Assembly (NCBI RefSeq): GCF_020594515.1
Contig: NZ_JAJCTH010000011.1
Coordinates: 89,326-153,325, forward strand
DNA: 64,000 nt
Source: Rhodoferax sp. U2-2l
Lineage (GTDB): Bacteria; Pseudomonadota; Gammaproteobacteria; Burkholderiales; Burkholderiaceae_C
Reading direction: 5' to 3'
The notes below the pieces were generated by a model. The model searched no databases, was not told the origin of the DNA, and saw only the letters and a program-made list of their open reading frames with translations. The position numbers and the translations under genes are program-made. This document shows positions 7,710 through 15,932 of the stretch, one piece after another. The stretch's first letter is position 1, and each line of letters opens with the position of its first letter.

Positions 7710-10700
7710 ACGCACTCAACCCCGAAATGTCACGCCCTTGCGCACGTTTTTGCAGCAACGGCACCAACTCTTTCATCAGCACCGTTTCTGCCTGGGCGCG
7801 TGCCTTCCAGCCCAAGTCCAGCGGGGCCATCAGGTCACTGAGCGCTTCACCGTCAAAAATCATGCGCTGCAAGATGCCATCGACAAAGGTTTGCAGGTCG
7901 GCAGGAGCCAGTTGATGCCGGGTGGCTATTGAACTCAGCTCGGTGCTGTCTTTTTCCTTTTTGAACCGGGTGTAGCCCTCACGGATGGCGGTCTCGCTCA
8001 GGCCCTCGCCCGCCTTCAGGGTGTTGATGTAGGCGGCAATGTCGTCGCGCTCGTTCATGAACTTGGCGTCGGCCAAGATCAGGCCAATCAGCTCGTCCTT
8101 GGTCATCTTCTGTTTGCCGGTGCCCTGCGAATACCGGGACATCAGGCCCATGATGTAGTCGTAGTCAATGACCGCGCTGGCAAACAGCACAAACTCAAAG
8201 TCGAGCTGGTCTACAGCGGCGGCGTCGCTGCCTGCCGCGCCACCATGGTCTTGCTTGGCCTGTTGGGCTTTCAGGCGCTGAGCGGTTTCAAGGTACGCAC
8301 CGCGAAAGGCTTGCAGGTCCACTGCGGGCAAGATGTGTTCGATGGCTACGGTGTTGTCTTCGGTCAAGTCGGTGTACTGATCGAGCTGGGTTTTGAGGCG
8401 CTGCACTTCTTTGAAATTTTTGATGAAGGCGGCGCGGGCGTCGTCGCCCTTGAGGCTGTGCACGGCTTCGGGCGTGCAAGCCAAGCCCTGGCTTTGCATG
8501 AAATCAGCCAGTTTGGTGACGGCGGCGTCCAGCTTCTGGATAACCACCGGGGCCTTGTCCACCAGCCAGATTTCACGGGCCTGTTCAGCAGTCTTTTCAC
8601 CGGAGAACATAGCGATAGCGGCATCCACTGCGTCTTTTTGATAGCGGAAGTCGAGGATGTTGCCGTAGGGCTTGGTGCCGTTGAGCACGCGGTTGGTGCG
8701 CGAAAACGCCTGTATCAGGCCATGGTGCTTGAGGTTTTTGTCCACATACAGCGTGTTGAGGTATTTGCTGTCAAAGCCGGTGAGCAGCATGTCGACCACT
8801 ATTGTGATGTCGATTTTTTTGGCTGCCGGGTAGTCGGCATTGGGCCACTGCTGGTCTTTGATCCGCTTTTGCACGTCCTGGTAATACAAGTCGAATTCGC
8901 TCAGCTGATGGTTGGTGCCGTAGCGGGTGTTGTATTGGCCCAAGATGGCTTTGAGGGCGGTCTTTTTGCCATCGGGGTCGACCTGGTTGTCTTGCTTTTC
9001 TTGCGGCAGGTCTTGCTGCAGTTGCTTCACATCGGCATTGCCCTCCGCCGGGGGCGAAAACACGCAGGCGATGTTCAGGGGCACAAAAGCGGGGTCTGCC
9101 GCTTGCTTGGCCTTTTGCAGGTCGGCAAACAGGCTGTGGTATTCGATGGCGTCATTGATGCTGGCGGTGGCCAGGATGGCGTTGAAGCGGCGGCCTGCAG
9201 TGGCCGTGTCGTGTTTGGCCAGGATGGCTTCAATGACGGCCCTTTTGGCCAGGGCCTCACCGGCCTTGGGTGGGTTTTTCCCCTCTGGCTTGAAGTAGTC
9301 CACATGGAAACGCAGCACGTTGGCGTCTTCAATGGCGTGGGTGATGGTGTAGGCGTGTAGCTGCTTTTGGAAGATGTCTTCGGTGGTGCGGTACTGGCCT
9401 TCCTCACCCTCGAACTGCTTGACCGTGGCGTTCTTTTCAAAGATGGGCGTGCCGGTAAAGCCAAAGAGCTGGGCTTTCGGGAAAAAGGTCTTGATGGCGT
9501 CATGGTTGTCGCCAAACTGCGAGCGGTGGCATTCGTCAAAGATGAAGACGATGCGTTTGTCGGCGAGCGGTGCCAGCTGCTCTTTGAAGGTGGCCTTGCC
9601 GTCTTTCTTTTGTTGTTTGTTGCGTTTGCTGTTTTCATCCAACGCCAAACCCAGCTTCTGGATGGTGGTGACGATGACCTTGTCGGCATAGTCGTCAGAC
9701 AGCAGGCGGCGCACCAGCGTGGCGGTGTTGGTGTTTTCCTCTACGCAGCCTTCTTGGAAGCGGTTGAATTCTTCGCGGGTTTGGCGGTCCAGGTCTTTGC
9801 GGTCCACCACAAAGAGGCATTTCTCGATGTCGGGGTTGTCCTTGAGCAGGGTGGAGGCTTTGAAGGAGGTGAGTGTTTTGCCGCTGCCGGTGGTGTGCCA
9901 GATGTAGCCGTTGCCGCAGTTCTGGTGGATGCAGTCCACGATTTGTTTGACCGCGTACACCTGGTATGGGCGCATCATCAGCAGCTTTTGTTCACTGGCC
10001 ACCAGCACCATGTAGCGGCTGATGGTCTGGCCCAGGGTGCACTTCACCAAAAACTTGTCGGCAAACTCGTCGAGCTGGGTGATCTTGTTGTTGGCTTCGT
10101 CCGCAAACTGGTAAATGGGCAAAAAGCGCTCGTCCGCATTAAACGCAAAGTGACGCGTGTTGTTGTTGGCGAAGTAATAGGTGTTGGTGCGGTTGCTGAC
10201 GATGAAAAGCTGCAAAAAGCACAGCAGCGTCTTGGTGTAGCCGTTGCCGGGGTCGTTTTTGTAGTCAACGATCTGCTCCATGGCGCGGCGCGGGTTGATA
10301 CCCAGCGTTTTGAGCTCAATCTGCACACAGGGCACGCCGTTGATCAGGATAAGCACGTCATACCGGTGGTGGCTGTAGTCGGTGTTGATGCGCAGCTGGT
10401 TGACCACCTCGAAGGTGTTTTTGCACCAGTCTTTGATGTTGACCAGGGTGTAGTTCAGCGGTGTGCCGTCTTCACGCGTGAACGCGTTGATGCTGCGCAG
10501 GGTCTTGCCCGCCGTGAACACGTCGGGGGTGACGATGTCGTCGAGCAGACGGGCGAACTCGCCGTCTGAGAGCTTGACGCGGTTGAGCGCTTCAAACTTC
10601 TCGCGGAAGTTGCGCTCAAGCGCGGCACGGTCGCGAATGTCTTGGCGGTACTCGTACTTCAGCCCCTGCAGCTTGCCGATAAAGCCGTATTCGATCTGAT

Positions 10701-10764
10701 CTTCTTTGACAACGTGACTCGGCTTGCTGGCAGGCTGGTCGTAGGTGAAGTGGGACGGGGGCAT
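7699..10764 (-). CDS. hsdR: Type I restriction-modification system, restriction/translocase (R) subunit
   Basis: ATP-dependent motor and nuclease of the type I complex. 1021 aa from the ATG at 10764. An in-frame TTG at 10809 would add 15 residues, but that codon lies inside a perfect 7-bp palindrome and the protein family usually begins MPPSHFTYDQ, so I prefer the ATG. The N-terminal nuclease has a D136...E150-L-K152 PD-(D/E)xK pattern in YDVLIL and VQIELKTLG. The SF2 translocase follows with Walker A TTGSGKT (291-297) and DECH (410-413). A C-terminal helical domain follows. It is the promoter-proximal gene of the island, whereas in EcoprrI-type loci hsdR lies at the other end from hsdM with prrC between. 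Confidence 0.95.
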   Translation of the reverse strand: MPPSHFTYDQPASKPSHVVKEDQIEYGFIGKLQGLKYEYRQDIRDRAALERNFREKFEALNRVKLSDGEFARLLDDIVTPDVFTAGKTLRSINAFTREDGTPLNYTLVNIKDWCKNTFEVVNQLRINTDYSHHRYDVLILINGVPCVQIELKTLGINPRRAMEQIVDYKNDPGNGYTKTLLCFLQLFIVSNRTNTYYFANNNTRHFAFNADERFLPIYQFADEANNKITQLDEFADKFLVKCTLGQTISRYMVLVASEQKLLMMRPYQVYAVKQIVDCIHQNCGNGYIWHTTGSGKTLTSFKASTLLKDNPDIEKCLFVVDRKDLDRQTREEFNRFQEGCVEENTNTATLVRRLLSDDYADKVIVTTIQKLGLALDENSKRNKQQKKDGKATFKEQLAPLADKRIVFIFDECHRSQFGDNHDAIKTFFPKAQLFGFTGTPIFEKNATVKQFEGEEGQYRTTEDIFQKQLHAYTITHAIEDANVLRFHVDYFKPEGKNPPKAGEALAKRAVIEAILAKHDTATAGRRFNAILATASINDAIEYHSLFADLQKAKQAADPAFVPLNIACVFSPPAEGNADVKQLQQDLPQEKQDNQVDPDGKKTALKAILGQYNTRYGTNHQLSEFDLYYQDVQKRIKDQQWPNADYPAAKKIDITIVVDMLLTGFDSKYLNTLYVDKNLKHHGLIQAFSRTNRVLNGTKPYGNILDFRYQKDAVDAAIAMFSGEKTAEQAREIWLVDKAPVVIQKLDAAVTKLADFMQSQGLACTPEAVHSLKGDDARAAFIKNFKEVQRLKTQLDQYTDLTEDNTVAIEHILPAVDLQAFRGAYLETAQRLKAQQAKQDHGGAAGSDAAAVDQLDFEFVLFASAVIDYDYIMGLMSRYSQGTGKQKMTKDELIGLILADAKFMNERDDIAAYINTLKAGEGLSETAIREGYTRFKKEKDSTELSSIATRHQLAPADLQTFVDGILQRMIFDGEALSDLMAPLDLGWKARAQAETVLMKELVPLLQKRAQGRDISGLSAYEQ

Positions 10765-10804
10765 GGTTGAAAGATCGCGCTTTTCGGATGACCGGGGTGA
10801 AACC

Positions 10805-10822
10805 GGCAATCTTACGATTGCC
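10805..10822. promoter_or_regulatory. Palindrome in the hsdR leader
   Basis: GGCAATC TTAC GATTGCC: perfect 7-bp inverted repeat with a 4-nt spacer, 40 bp upstream of the hsdR ATG. It could be a protein-binding operator or an mRNA hairpin. It overlaps the alternative TTG start. Confidence 0.45.
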
Positions 10823-10878
10823 TATCCCTCTTTCCCCAGAAAACTCGCCCTCGTTTTTGCAATAGGACGACACGTATG

Positions 10879-10909
10879 GCGCTCATGTCGTTTCTGACGA
10901 CATGAGCGC
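10879..10909 (-). terminator. 13-bp perfect hairpin between the NDUFA9-like gene and hsdR
   Basis: GCGCTCATGTCGT, loop TTCTG, ACGACATGAGCGC. It lies 13 bp past the stop of the minus-strand NDUFA9-like gene. There is no T run on either strand, so it is either an atypical terminator or a regulatory hairpin for the restriction operon. Confidence 0.5.
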
Positions 10910-10921
10910 GCCAGCTTGCCC

Positions 10922-11884
10922 CTACCTCCCCTGCAAATACCCCTGAGCAATCGGCTGCAAGGCCGAGGCGGTGATGCCCAGGGAGTCCAGGCCCGGGAAT
11001 TTGCCAGTGGCCACGTTGGGCACTTTCATCGAGTCGAGGTTGTCGGTGCTCATCACCGGCTCACCCGGTGCCAGGCCCATCAGTTTGGCTTGCAGGCGGG
11101 CGGCCCAGTCGGGCAGGCCAAACACGGGGCGGCCAAAACCACCACCCAGGCCCGCCAGCTGGCCGGACAGTTGCACCAGCTGTTTCAGGGTGAACACCTC
11201 GGGGCCGACCACTTCGATGGTGCGTGGTGAGGCCGCTTGACTGGCGCCAGCCAGGCAACGCACCACGGCGCTGGCCACGTCTTGCACCCACACCGGCTGA
11301 AACTGCGCGTTGGCACCGGCCAGCGGCAGCACCGGGAAGATTTTTTGCAACTTGGCAAACACGTTGAGGAACTTGTCCTGGGCACCAAAAATCACGCTCG
11401 GGCGCAGGATGCTCAGGTCAAAGCCGCCGCGCTCGCTGCTGCCTGCCACCGCACCGGTGGCGGCCTGGATCAGCACCGCCTCACCCTCGCCTTTGGAGCG
11501 CAAATACATCGACGGTAGGGTTTGTGGCTGCAGCGCATCGGTGCCCAGGGCGCTGACATGCACCAGCTGTTTCACGCCGTGGGCCAGGCAAGCCTTGGCA
11601 ATTTTTCGTGGCAGGGCCACATGGGTGCACTCAAACGCGTCTTGTGTGCCGTGCAGGATGGCCACCAGGTTGACCACAGCGTCGTGTCCAGCCACGGCCT
11701 GGGCCAGGGCTGCTTCATTGTGCACATCGAGTTCCAGCACGGTTAGGCCGGGCAGCAGCTTGATGTGGTTCGCGTTGGCGCGCCGCCTTGTGGGCACGGT
11801 GACGGCCCAGCCGTCACGCACCAGTTTTTCACACACATGGGCACCTACAAAGCCGGTACCCCCAAGCACAAGGATTTTTTTCAT
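10922..11884 (-). CDS. Complex I NDUFA9-like SDR reductase/epimerase family protein
   Basis: NAD(P)-binding short-chain dehydrogenase-like protein of the atypical/extended class related to the NDUFA9 subunit of complex I. Bacterial members are often named 'complex I NDUFA9 subunit family'; their substrate is unknown. About 320 aa from the ATG at 11884 (a TTG at 11902 is in frame). Rossmann motif ILVLGGTGFVGAH lies at the very N-terminus, and LVHVSALGTD and SMYLRSKGEGE hold the YxxxK active-site pattern. Transcribed toward the restriction island but probably ended by the hairpin after its stop. Confidence 0.85.
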   Translation of the reverse strand: MKKILVLGGTGFVGAHVCEKLVRDGWAVTVPTRRRANANHIKLLPGLTVLELDVHNEAALAQAVAGHDAVVNLVAILHGTQDAFECTHVALPRKIAKACLAHGVKQLVHVSALGTDALQPQTLPSMYLRSKGEGEAVLIQAATGAVAGSSERGGFDLSILRPSVIFGAQDKFLNVFAKLQKIFPVLPLAGANAQFQPVWVQDVASAVVRCLAGASQAASPRTIEVVGPEVFTLKQLVQLSGQLAGLGGGFGRPVFGLPDWAARLQAKLMGLAPGEPVMSTDNLDSMKVPNVATGKFPGLDSLGITASALQPIAQGYLQGR

Positions 11885-11992
11885 GGCTGCATCATGTCTC
11901 AAATGGGCGCTGAAATCCGCTTAAGCGCACAGATAGCCCGACGCTGCCACAGGGCACCCGCCGCAGTGGCCGATTGAAGCCATCAACACACT

Positions 11993-12045
11993 ATGCTAAC
12001 AATAGCTAGATGCCCAATAAATCCGGGGCCAGAGGCCAAAAAAAA
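11993..12045. repeat. Short dispersed repeat (ATAGC...GGGCCAGAGGCC type), intergenic
   Basis: Contains AATAGCT, about 17 variable bases, then GGGGCCAGAGGCCAAAAA. It resembles the segments at 12604-12660 (opposite strand) and 26300-26350. I recall this pattern as a common small repeat of Comamonadaceae genomes. The rest of the 180-bp gap (11903-12082) shows nothing else. Confidence 0.5.
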
Positions 12046-12082
12046 CACAAACTATCCGTTGCGGCCTGTTACCGAAAGCAGC

Positions 12083-13174
12083 TCACACCACCACCGGTTC
12101 GGGCTCGAGCCAAATACCAAATCGCTCGTAGACACTGGTCTGGATTGCTTTGGCCAGGGTCATGACCTCACCACCGGTGGCGCCATCGGGGCCGTCGACC
12201 GAGCCACGGTTCACCAGCACCAGCGCCTGTTTCTCGTAGACGCCCGCTTTGCCGACCGACTTGCCGCGCCAGCCGCAGGCGTCGATCAGCCAACCCGCCG
12301 CCAGCTTGAAGCTGCCGTCGGCCAGCGGGTAAAACACCACCTTGGGGTCGCGGCCAATGATGTCGGCGCACTGCTCGGGTGTCACCGTGGGGTTCTTGAA
12401 GAAACTGCCCGCGTTGCCAATCACCGCCGGATCGGGCAGTTTGGCGCGGCGGATCTCACACACCCAGTCAAACAGCTGCTGCGCGGTGGGCTGGTCCACA
12501 CCGTGCTCGGCCATTTTTTTCTCGAGGTCCAGGTAACCCAGCACCGGTTTCCAGGGTTTGGGCAGGGCAAAACGCACACGCAGGATCAGCGCCCGGTCTT
12601 TGAGGCCAATGGCCTGCTGGCCCGCATCTGGATTGGCTGCACTGCTATGTTTAAAAACAGAGTCACGGTAACCGAAGGCGCATTGGGCGGCGTTCAGGGT
12701 GAACACCTGACCAGTCACCAGGTCAATCGCGTCGAGCGAATCAAAGCGGTCCTGCAGCTCCACCCCATAAGCGCCGATGTTCTGCACCGGCGCGGCGCCC
12801 ACGGTGCCCGGGATCAGCGCCATGTTCTCCAGGCCGGGCCAGCCCTGCGCCAGCGTCCAGGCCACAAAATCGTGCCAGTTTTCACCGGCACCGGCTTCAA
12901 CGATGACCGCTTTGTCGGTCTCGGCCACCAGTTGGCGGCCCAAAATCTCGACCTTGAGCACCAGTGGTTTGACATCACCGGTAAGGATCACATTGCTGCC
13001 GCCGCCCAGCACAAATTTGGGCAAATCGACCCACAGCGGGTCGGCCAGCAGGGTGCTGATGTCGGCTTGGGTGCTGATGTGGGCCAGCGCATTGGCTTTG
13101 GCCAGGATGTGAAAGCTGTTGTAGGCCTGTAGCGGCACATTGTTCTGAACTAACATGGCGGAATTGTCGAACAT
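12083..13174 (-). CDS. murB: UDP-N-acetylenolpyruvoylglucosamine reductase
   Basis: Reduces UDP-GlcNAc-enolpyruvate to UDP-MurNAc with NADPH and FAD in cytoplasmic peptidoglycan precursor synthesis. 363 aa from the ATG at 13174; an ATG at 13156 (MLVQNN) would also fit. FAD-binding motifs include [10 protein letters not shown] (55-64) and [17 protein letters not shown] (121-137). The type I (E. coli-like) YRDSVFKH segment is at 169-176, and GSFFKNP carries the catalytic serine region. Directly after VFKH there are about 17 extra residues compared with E. coli ([17 protein letters not shown]). These coincide with a repeat-like DNA segment, so the enzyme probably carries a repeat-derived loop. 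Divergent from yajQ, the two starts being 19 bp apart. Confidence 0.95.
   Translation of the reverse strand: MFDNSAMLVQNNVPLQAYNSFHILAKANALAHISTQADISTLLADPLWVDLPKFVLGGGSNVILTGDVKPLVLKVEILGRQLVAETDKAVIVEAGAGENWHDFVAWTLAQGWPGLENMALIPGTVGAAPVQNIGAYGVELQDRFDSLDAIDLVTGQVFTLNAAQCAFGYRDSVFKHSSAANPDAGQQAIGLKDRALILRVRFALPKPWKPVLGYLDLEKKMAEHGVDQPTAQQLFDWVCEIRRAKLPDPAVIGNAGSFFKNPTVTPEQCADIIGRDPKVVFYPLADGSFKLAAGWLIDACGWRGKSVGKAGVYEKQALVLVNRGSVDGPDGATGGEVMTLAKAIQTSVYERFGIWLEPEPVVV
12604..12660 (-). repeat. Repeat-like insertion inside murB
   Basis: On the coding strand: TTTTTAAACATAGC, about 20 bases, then GGGCCAGCAGGCCATTGGCC. Same layout as the repeats at 11993-12045 and 26300-26350. It encodes the MurB loop at about residues 173-190, where E. 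coli MurB goes straight from IFKH to the next strand. Confidence 0.5.
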
Positions 13175-13193
13175 TTATTTAGCGAGAACTCTT

Positions 13194-13679
13194 ATGCCCT
13201 CTTTTGACACCGTTTGTGAAGCCAAGATGGTGGACGTGAAACACGCCGTGGAAAACACGTCCAAAGAAATTGCCACCCGTTTTGACTTCAAAGGCACACC
13301 CGCCGCTGTCGAACTCAAAGACAAGGAAATCACCCTGATTGGGGACGCCGACTTCCAGCTCAGCCAGATCGAGGACATCCTGCGCAACAAACTCACCAAA
13401 CGCGAGGTGGATGTGCGTTTTCTAGACAAGGGTGACGTCCAGAAAATCGGCGGTGACAAGGTCAAGCAGGTCATCAAGATCCGCGACGGCATCGAGACCG
13501 AGTTGGCCAAAAAAATCCAGCGCCTGATCAAGGACAGCAAGATCAAGGTGCAGGCTGCCATCCAGGACGGAAAATTGCGCGTCACCGGCAAAGACCGCGA
13601 CGACCTGCAGGCCGCCCAAGCCCTGATGCGCAAGGAAATCACCGACATTCCCCTGAGTTTTGACAACTACCGCGACTGA
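13194..13679 (+). CDS. yajQ: YajQ-family nucleotide-binding protein
   Basis: 161 aa from the ATG at 13194 (MPSFDTV), the standard family start; the frame is open further upstream but that would run into murB. Conserved segments are [35 protein letters not shown] and [12 protein letters not shown]. Xanthomonas YajQ homologues bind cyclic di-GMP and act as effectors, while E. coli YajQ binds tRNA/GTP; which applies here is unknown. It overlaps the next gene as TGATG, so it may be coupled to the retropepsin gene. A diguanylate cyclase is encoded 6 kb away. Confidence 0.93.
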   Translation: MPSFDTVCEAKMVDVKHAVENTSKEIATRFDFKGTPAAVELKDKEITLIGDADFQLSQIEDILRNKLTKREVDVRFLDKGDVQKIGGDKVKQVIKIRDGIETELAKKIQRLIKDSKIKVQAAIQDGKLRVTGKDRDDLQAAQALMRKEITDIPLSFDNYRD

Positions 13680-14341
13680 TGCACCCGCTGCTGCGCACCC
13701 TGCCCGCCGTGGCCAGCGCGATGCTGCTGTGCACTGTGGCCTTGCCGAGCGCCGCCCAAAATGTGGCGCTGGCTGGCCTGCTGGGCAGCAAGGCGCTGCT
13801 GGTGATCGACGGCGGCCAGCCGCGCAGTCTGGCACCGGGAGAATCTCACGAAGGCGTCAAACTGCTCAGCCTGCAGGGTGATCAAGCCACGGTGGAAATG
13901 GCGGGCGAGCGCATGTTGTTGCGCCTGGGCGGCACACCGGTCAGCGTGGGTGGCTCTGGCGATGCCGCGGGTGGCAACAAGCTGGTGCTGAATGCTGACG
14001 CACGTGGCCATTTCATGACGCAGGGGCAGATCAACGGGCGCAGCGCGTCGATGATGGTCGACACGGGCGCCTCCATGGTCAGCCTGTCGGCAGAGCAAGC
14101 CCGGCAATTGGGCCTCAATTACACACAGGGGCGGCCACAAGCCATGAGCACGGCCAATGGCGTCATTCCCGCCTGGCGCATCAAGCTCGACCAACTGCGC
14201 GTGGGCAGCGTCACGCTGTACAACATGGACGCGGTGGTGTCCGAAGGCGCCATGCCTTACGTGCTGCTGGGCAACAACTTTCTGAGCCGCTTCCAGATGA
14301 ACCGCAACAACGATCAGATGGTGCTGGACAAGCGTTTTTGA
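13679..14341 (+). CDS. Retropepsin-like aspartic protease, exported (TIGR02281 type)
   Basis: 220 aa with an N-terminal signal peptide (hydrophobic core AVASAMLLCTVAL, cleavage likely after SAAQ or near residue 27). The C-terminal half is a clan AA single-domain aspartic protease: active-site MMVDTGASMVSLS with D128-T-G, and a conserved end VLLGNNFLSRFQM. Such proteins are predicted periplasmic, possibly dimeric like retroviral proteases; substrates are unknown. The start codon overlaps the yajQ stop (TGATG). The HD-GYP-like gene begins 2 bp after its stop, so a small operon is likely. Confidence 0.88.
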   Translation: MHPLLRTLPAVASAMLLCTVALPSAAQNVALAGLLGSKALLVIDGGQPRSLAPGESHEGVKLLSLQGDQATVEMAGERMLLRLGGTPVSVGGSGDAAGGNKLVLNADARGHFMTQGQINGRSASMMVDTGASMVSLSAEQARQLGLNYTQGRPQAMSTANGVIPAWRIKLDQLRVGSVTLYNMDAVVSEGAMPYVLLGNNFLSRFQMNRNNDQMVLDKRF

Positions 14342-14343
14342 GC

Positions 14344-15309
14344 ATGGCGCTGATCGTTAAAACCGAAGACGAGTACGAGGACTTGCTCGGCCAATGGTCT
14401 GACCTCGAGTCCGGGCTGGCGATGGTGTTGACGCATCCTGACAGCGTGCAGGAATTCAGCCAGCGCATTCACCAGTACGACCGCTGGCTGCAGGACTTGC
14501 TCAGACAAGACACCGACGTCAGCCTGTACCTGCTTTTTCAGCTCGCGACCAAGTCGCCAGTGGGTTACAGCGCCTCGCATGCCCTGGTGTGCGCCGTGTT
14601 GTGCGACCTGATCGCCACCGACTTTGCCCTGCCCCGCAGCCAGCGCGACAGCCTGGTGCGCGCCGCGCTCACCATGAACGTGGCCATGACCGTGCTGCAG
14701 GACGAGATGGCCAGCCAGCGCAGCCGCCCCACGCGCGAACAGCAGGCCGCCATCAACGAGCACCCGATCAAAGGTGCCGAGATGCTGGCGGGCAAGGGCA
14801 TCACCGACGCGCTGTGGCTGGATGTGGTGCGGCTGCACCATGTCGAAGACCGCTCGCCCGTGGCATTGATCATGCTGCCCGCGCCACGGCGACTGGCGCA
14901 TATTCTGCTGGTGGTCGACCGCTACGCCGCCATGATCAGCCCGCGTGAGTCGCGCGAAGGGCAAAGTGCCGCCGACTCGGCCCGCCACCTGATCCAGGGC
15001 CACACCGAACACGGCGGCGCCATCGGGCAGGCGCTGGTTCGCAGGGTGGGGTTTTGCCCGCCAGGCACCTTTGTGCAACTGGAAGACGGGCGCGTGGCCA
15101 TCGTCACGCGGCGCACCCAACAGATCAACCAACCCGACGTGGTGGTGGTGATGGACGCGCAGGCCAAGCTGATCCGCCCACCGCTGTTACATGCCACCTC
15201 GGGTGCGGGCGCGGGCATTGCGTCGGCGCTGCTGGCCTCGGCCGTGCGTGAGCGGGTCAACCACCACCTGATTCTGCAAATTGGGGCTGCGAGTGCCGTC
15301 CCCGCCTGA
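14344..15309 (+). CDS. Degenerate HD-GYP/HDOD-type phosphohydrolase domain protein
   Basis: 321 aa from the ATG at 14344 (an in-frame TTG at 14338 overlaps the previous stop). The central region follows the HD-GYP layout: H79 in YSASHALV, H140 in EHPIKGAEML, HH165-166 in RLHHVEDR, and VDRYAAMISPR (191-201). The HD pair itself is missing, because the position usually reading AALLHDIGK reads AALTMNVAM, and no GYP motif follows HH. So cyclic di-GMP hydrolysis is doubtful and a binding or scaffold role is possible. The C-terminal part is a small beta-rich region (GTFVQLEDGRVAIVTRR) as in other HD-GYP proteins. Confidence 0.75.
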   Translation: MALIVKTEDEYEDLLGQWSDLESGLAMVLTHPDSVQEFSQRIHQYDRWLQDLLRQDTDVSLYLLFQLATKSPVGYSASHALVCAVLCDLIATDFALPRSQRDSLVRAALTMNVAMTVLQDEMASQRSRPTREQQAAINEHPIKGAEMLAGKGITDALWLDVVRLHHVEDRSPVALIMLPAPRRLAHILLVVDRYAAMISPRESREGQSAADSARHLIQGHTEHGGAIGQALVRRVGFCPPGTFVQLEDGRVAIVTRRTQQINQPDVVVVMDAQAKLIRPPLLHATSGAGAGIASALLASAVRERVNHHLILQIGAASAVPA

Positions 15310-15366
15310 ACCGTTAGGGATAGCTGCCAGCCCATGATCCATAAGGACTGAAGGCCGTTTTGATCT

Positions 15367-15879
15367 ATGAACGCTGAAGAACCTGAAGGCACCCAGCCGC
15401 ACGAAACCCGCCTGAACCGGGCCCTGCGCACCCTGCTCCACACCCAGCGCGTGGCCGCCCTGGGCACGCTCAATGGGCAGGGCAAGCCATTTGTGTCGAT
15501 GGTGCCGTTTGCCATTGAGCCACACCGTGGCGCGCTGATCATCCATGTCAGCCAGTTGGCGCCGCACACGCGTTACCTGATGTCTGACCCAACGGTGTCG
15601 ATGCTGGTGATGCAGGCCGAGGTGCCGGGGGAGCCGGTGCACGCCCTGCCCCGCCTGTCGCTGGAGGGCACCGCTGCCCGCCTGATGCCTGACAGCGCAG
15701 ACTGGCGGGCTGCCAAAAGCGCCTATCTCGCGCGCTTTCCTGACGCGGAAATGATGACCCACTTGGGTGATTTCAGCTTTTTTGCCATCACCGCCCTGGC
15801 CGCGCGACAGGTGGCGGGTTTCGGTGCAGCCCGATCGGTGGCGCCCGAGGATTTGGCCAGCGTGCTCAAGCCGCGCTGA
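15367..15879 (+). CDS. Pyridoxamine 5'-phosphate oxidase-like (HugZ-type) flavin-binding protein
   Basis: 170 aa. It has the split-barrel FMN-binding fold of the PNPOx/HugZ family: LRTLLHTQRVAALGTL, then GKPFVSMVPFAIE and SQLAPHTRYLMSDPTVSMLV. HugZ proteins degrade haem, and others are flavin reductases or general stress proteins. HugZ enzymes usually carry an extra C-terminal DUF2470 domain that is absent here, so the substrate is uncertain. It is a single gene 57 bp after the HD-GYP-like gene and convergent with the amidotransferase gene. Confidence 0.8.
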   Translation: MNAEEPEGTQPHETRLNRALRTLLHTQRVAALGTLNGQGKPFVSMVPFAIEPHRGALIIHVSQLAPHTRYLMSDPTVSMLVMQAEVPGEPVHALPRLSLEGTAARLMPDSADWRAAKSAYLARFPDAEMMTHLGDFSFFAITALAARQVAGFGAARSVAPEDLASVLKPR

Positions 15880-15932
15880 TGCTGGCAGGTGTGGCGGACA
15901 CGATCCGCCCGGCGGGCCTTGGCAACGTCAGG

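Noticed and set aside
8245..10569. Two long plus-strand frames antisense to hsdR (371 and 400 codons)
   Set aside because: hsdR has all expected motifs; the antisense translations are Val/Gly/Leu-rich with no recognisable domain.
10616..10873. 85-codon minus-strand frame upstream of and overlapping hsdR
   Set aside because: Out of frame with hsdR and rich in Arg/Pro; overlaps both palindromes and has no family resemblance.
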